From Flavobacteriales bacterium UBA2619 (GTDB taxonomy: Bacteria; Bacteroidota; Bacteroidia; Flavobacteriales_D; Sanyastnellaceae): 17,754 bases of DNA. A program made the translations under genes and the position numbers. The notes beneath the pieces are model-generated. The model did not search any database and was not told the origin of the DNA. It worked only from the letters and a program-made list of their open reading frames with translations. This document shows, piece after piece, positions 14,947-17,754 of this stretch (position 1 is the stretch's first letter; each line of letters begins with the position of its first letter). The stretch covers positions 1 through 17,754 of the forward strand of contig DDJR01000030.1 in the NCBI GenBank assembly GCA_002339135.1. Reading direction: 5' to 3'.

Positions 14947-16254
14947 TTAATTTAAGCTCCCAAGGACAAATCCGTTGGGGTTAATCGTTCCGAGAAGGAG
15001 TGGAGTAGTAGTGTTTTGCGAGACAGTATTCATATCGACAGCCACACGAACATATTCTGGAGTGTAGCCAAATATGAGGTTGTCATCCGCAGACGATTCG
15101 ATGAGGACGTTTGAAGTGGTTCCGATAAACTTTTCATAATGCTGTCGTTGTTTTTTAAGGCTTAAAATTCTGAGCATTTTATTCCTGTCTTGCCTTGTTT
15201 TAACTGGGATGACATCGTCTATTCTCAGCGCAGTAGTGTTTGGACGTTCACTGTATGTAAATACATGTAAATAGCTTACATTTAATGATTTAATAAAGTC
15301 ATATGTCTCTTTAAAGCTAGAGTCGCATTCTCCTGGAAATCCCACAATCACATCAACTCCAATGCCAGCTTCTGGCATTTTCTTACGAATGTATTCAACA
15401 CGAGAACGGTATAGGTCAGATCTGTATCTCCGTCTCATGGAGGACAGGATTTCATCAGATCCAGATTGAAGGGGAATGTGAAAGTGCGGCATGAACTTAG
15501 ATGATGCTGCAACGAAATCTATGATTTCTTCTGAGAGAAGATTGGGCTCTATGCTAGAGATTCGGTATCGCTCGATTCCTCCCTCTAATTTGTCAAGTTC
15601 CCGAATTAATTCGAGAAGTGATTCTCCATTTGCTTTTCCAAAATCACCGATGTTCACGCCTGTTAAAACGATTTCTTTCGCCCCGTGTTTGATTGCGGAA
15701 CGTGCAGTATCGATGGTTTGAGATATTGTGCCAGATCGTGAGCGTCCACGTGCCAATGGTATCGTGCAAAATGCGCAAAAATAGTCACACCCGTCTTGCA
15801 CTTTTAGAAATGTTCGTGTTCTGTCGCCACTTGAAAATCCAGGAATAAAATCCCTCACTTCCTTTATTTCCCCAACGCGAATGTGACCATGTCCAGAGTT
15901 TCTCTTCGACAGGTTGTCAAGCATGGAGGGTAGATTGAATTTCTCATTCGCGCCAAGTACCAAGTCGACACCATCAATCGCAGCAATTTCTTCGGGTTTC
16001 AGTTGGGCGTAGCATCCAATGACAACGATGTATGCGATGGGGTTAGACTTGAGTGATCGCCGCACGAAATTTCGACATTTGGAATCAGCATTGTCTGTAA
16101 CGCTACATGTATTTATCACTACGACGTCAGGAGTTTCGTCAATGTTGACACGTGCAAATCCGCTTTCTGACAATTGCCTTGCAACAGTCGATGTCTCGCT
16201 AAAATTAAGTTTACATCCCAAAGTGTGAAATGCTACTGTACCCCCTGATATCAT
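14947..16254 (-). CDS. mtaB: tRNA t6A37 methylthiotransferase MtaB
   Basis: MtaB is a radical-SAM enzyme that adds a methylthio group to t6A at position 37 of tRNAs reading ANN codons. The 435-residue protein has the N-terminal methylthiotransferase domain with three cluster-binding cysteines: Cys14 (TLGCKLNFSE), Cys50 (INTCSVTDNAD) and Cys81 (GCYAQ). The radical-SAM motif GCDYFCAFCTIP follows with Cys156, Cys160 and Cys163. The TGVNIGDFG and LQSGSDEILSSMRRRY segments are typical. The LGCKLN signature separates MtaB from MiaB (GCQMN) and RimO. The C-terminal part (about 370-435) is short and poorly conserved, in the place of a TRAM domain. It leads a two-gene unit with lgt and is divergent from the FG-GAP protein gene. 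Confidence 0.93.
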   Translation of the reverse strand: MISGGTVAFHTLGCKLNFSETSTVARQLSESGFARVNIDETPDVVVINTCSVTDNADSKCRNFVRRSLKSNPIAYIVVIGCYAQLKPEEIAAIDGVDLVLGANEKFNLPSMLDNLSKRNSGHGHIRVGEIKEVRDFIPGFSSGDRTRTFLKVQDGCDYFCAFCTIPLARGRSRSGTISQTIDTARSAIKHGAKEIVLTGVNIGDFGKANGESLLELIRELDKLEGGIERYRISSIEPNLLSEEIIDFVAASSKFMPHFHIPLQSGSDEILSSMRRRYRSDLYRSRVEYIRKKMPEAGIGVDVIVGFPGECDSSFKETYDFIKSLNVSYLHVFTYSERPNTTALRIDDVIPVKTRQDRNKMLRILSLKKQRQHYEKFIGTTSNVLIESSADDNLIFGYTPEYVRVAVDMNTVSQNTTTPLLLGTINPNGFVLGSLN

Positions 16255-16348
16255 TCTGCTAAGTTAATTCCAATCTGTATTAATATGATTGCCCCCACAT
16301 TTGTATTATCTTGCAGAACCTGTTTTAAAAAATTAAACACCTACAATT
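16255..16348. promoter_or_regulatory. Divergent promoter region between mtaB and the FG-GAP protein gene
   Basis: These 94 bp must hold the promoters of both flanking genes. On the plus strand TATCTTG (16307-16313) with TTG at 16289-16291 vaguely resembles the -7 and -33 elements of Bacteroidota, though the spacing (15 bp) is short and the -7 match is incomplete. The sequence before the plus-strand ATG is A-rich (TTTTAAAAAATTAAACACC) without a Shine-Dalgarno site, as is common in this phylum. Confidence 0.3.
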
Positions 16349-17754
16349 ATGCCTAAATTACTGACGTTTATATCTTTGTCGATTTTCACTTTTGCATTTA
16401 GCTCAGCTTTGGCTCAAAGTTTCACAAACGGTGCATCACTTCTTCCATCAGAATACCACAGTGGAGGCTGCGTTGGCTTCACCGACATGGATGGTGATGG
16501 CTTTGATGACATTGTTGTCCTTGACGAGAGTAAGATGCTTCACGTTCTCTATCAAGGTCCTGACGGTTTGTTTAATGATGTCGACTATGGCACTGTAAGT
16601 GGTAGTAGTCAATGGGGTATGTGTGTTGCTGATTTCGACAATGACGGTCACAAGGACGTGTTCTCTGGCGGATCATATGATGGAGTTTACGTTCAGAACA
16701 TTACCTCTCCAGGTGACAACAATCCGATGGAGCTTGAAAATGGTTCTTTGTACATGCAGGGCTGCAACTGGGCAGATATCAACAACGATGGTTACCTCGA
16801 TGTTTTTGGTTGCCACGATGATGGTCTAAGCCGTATGTGGTCTGGATCTTCAGATGGCACCTTAACACCTGCTCCGGGTCTCATTCCGTTAGATGATTAT
16901 CTTCTTGCCGATTACGCAGGTGGTAGCGATCACTCTGGCAACTACGGCTCAGTTTTCACAGATTTCGACAACGATGGTGACATTGATTTGTTTATTGCCA
17001 AGTGTCGCCAATTTATTAGTGACCCCAACGACCCACGTCGAATCAACCAGCTTTGGGTGAACGACGGAAATGGAAACTTTACGGAGGAAGCAAACGAGAG
17101 AGGTTTGGTATTTTATGAGCAGAGCTGGACAGTCGATTTTGCGGACACAGATAACGATGGAGATTTTGATTGCCTGATTACGAATCACAGCACGACACTC
17201 TTCCTTTTTGAAAACGATGGTCTCGGTTACTTTACGAACATAACTGCTGGTAGCGGACTTGAAATCGAAGGGTTCTTCCTTCAAGCTAAGATGGAGGATT
17301 TCGACAATGATGGATATGTAGATTTGGTTTACTCAGGAGGGGTGCACGCATATTTTCACAACAACGGAGACAATACATTTACCGAAATCTCTGGGACATT
17401 TCCAGGAGACGACACCATGCACAGTTTTGCATTTGGTGATGTGAACCGTGATGGATCTGTGGACTTGTATGCCAGTTACGGAGATGGATATGTGAGTGCC
17501 GATGCAGATCACGAAGATATTCTTTGGGTGAATGAGGGGAACACCAACAACTGGATCACCTTTGAGTTAGAGGGTTTTCAATCTAACGTAGATGCTGTTG
17601 GTGCGAAAGTGGTCATTACTGGAGATTTCGGAACCCAAATTCGTGAAGTCCGATCCGGTGAGAGTTACGGAATTACAAACACATTTTCTTGTCACTTCGG
17701 GTTGGGTGCTTCTGAATCAGTTGAAACGGCAACGGTCCTTTGGCCCAGTGGGTT
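16349..17754 (+). CDS. Secreted FG-GAP/VCBS-repeat protein with ASPIC/UnbV domain (CRTAC1-like), 3' end cut by window
   Basis: The open frame gives 468 residues and continues past the right edge. It starts with a clear signal peptide (about 1-22, SSALA before QSFTNG). A beta-propeller-type body follows with seven calcium-binding DxDxDGxxD-like loops at about 46, 95, 143, 205, 266, 317 and 364 (DMDGDGFDD, DFDNDGHKD and so on), spaced 45-62 residues apart. The region from about 400 on (NWITFELEGFQ, VGAKVVI, REVRSGESYG, HFGLGASESVETATVLWPSG) is the ASPIC/UnbV domain seen in CRTAC1-like proteins. It is exported and probably a surface or secreted calcium-stabilised binding protein. Its ligand is unknown. 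A type IX sorting domain would be expected downstream but lies outside the window. It is divergent from mtaB. Confidence 0.9.
   Translation, partial: MPKLLTFISLSIFTFAFSSALAQSFTNGASLLPSEYHSGGCVGFTDMDGDGFDDIVVLDESKMLHVLYQGPDGLFNDVDYGTVSGSSQWGMCVADFDNDGHKDVFSGGSYDGVYVQNITSPGDNNPMELENGSLYMQGCNWADINNDGYLDVFGCHDDGLSRMWSGSSDGTLTPAPGLIPLDDYLLADYAGGSDHSGNYGSVFTDFDNDGDIDLFIAKCRQFISDPNDPRRINQLWVNDGNGNFTEEANERGLVFYEQSWTVDFADTDNDGDFDCLITNHSTTLFLFENDGLGYFTNITAGSGLEIEGFFLQAKMEDFDNDGYVDLVYSGGVHAYFHNNGDNTFTEISGTFPGDDTMHSFAFGDVNRDGSVDLYASYGDGYVSADADHEDILWVNEGNTNNWITFELEGFQSNVDAVGAKVVITGDFGTQIREVRSGESYGITNTFSCHFGLGASESVETATVLWPSG

Noticed and set aside
16448..17284. Minus-strand and shifted plus-strand open frames over the FG-GAP gene
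   Set aside because: They are shadows created by the repeated Asp/Asn-Gly codons. The true frame runs uninterrupted from 16349 to the window edge with clear domains.

Overview
The window looks like a chromosomal segment of a Bacteroidota bacterium, most likely a flavobacterial (Flavobacteriales/Cryomorphaceae-like, possibly marine) lineage. Four things support this. There is a gliding-motility-type C-terminal sorting domain on a PKD-repeat surface protein (type IX secretion). There is a DUF3276 PUR-alpha-like protein. The gene order parA-parB-DUF5683-dapB-lepB-wbqC is typical of that phylum. Start codons have A/T-rich upstream sequence rather than clear Shine-Dalgarno sites. The genus and habitat are inference. 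No rRNA, tRNA, CRISPR array, insertion sequence or phage gene is visible.

Layout, left to right. Positions 1-269 are AT-rich non-coding DNA. A short plus-strand hotdog thioesterase (270-725) follows, and its 3' end overlaps a convergent gene by 74 bp. From 652 to 8822 nine genes run on the minus strand with almost no spacing. In transcription order they are parA, parB, DUF5683, dapB, lepB, a WbqC-family gene, gcvT, comB and a P1-nuclease/zinc-phospholipase-like secreted protein. Upstream of parA lie about 200 bp of non-coding DNA, then the DUF3276 gene (9020-9487) and a 909-residue secreted PKD-repeat protein (9552-12281), both also on the minus strand. A DEAD-box RNA helicase (12316-13596, plus) starts only 34 bp from the PKD protein gene, and both use GTG starts. 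After a 135-bp convergent gap, lgt and mtaB (13732-16254) form a minus-strand pair. A divergent plus-strand gene for a secreted FG-GAP/ASPIC-UnbV protein runs off the right edge.

How the genes work together: the long minus-strand run combines chromosome partitioning (ParA/ParB), cell-envelope supply (DapB for meso-diaminopimelate and lysine, LepB for signal-peptide cleavage, WbqC possibly for surface polysaccharide), one-carbon metabolism (GcvT) and a sulfonate-type phosphatase (ComB). The spacing suggests co-transcription, not one pathway. Lgt and LepB would both process exported proteins, including the signal-peptide-bearing proteins encoded here.

I did not find a convincing undescribed system. 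The points most worth a second look are the altered active-site motifs and extra N-terminal half of Lgt, the very large spacing between the LepB catalytic residues, the tight nine-gene run with its overlaps, the head-to-head GTG/GTG gene pair, a 12-residue acidic repeat in the DUF3276 protein, and the reconstructed P1-like tri-zinc site in the gene that ends the run.
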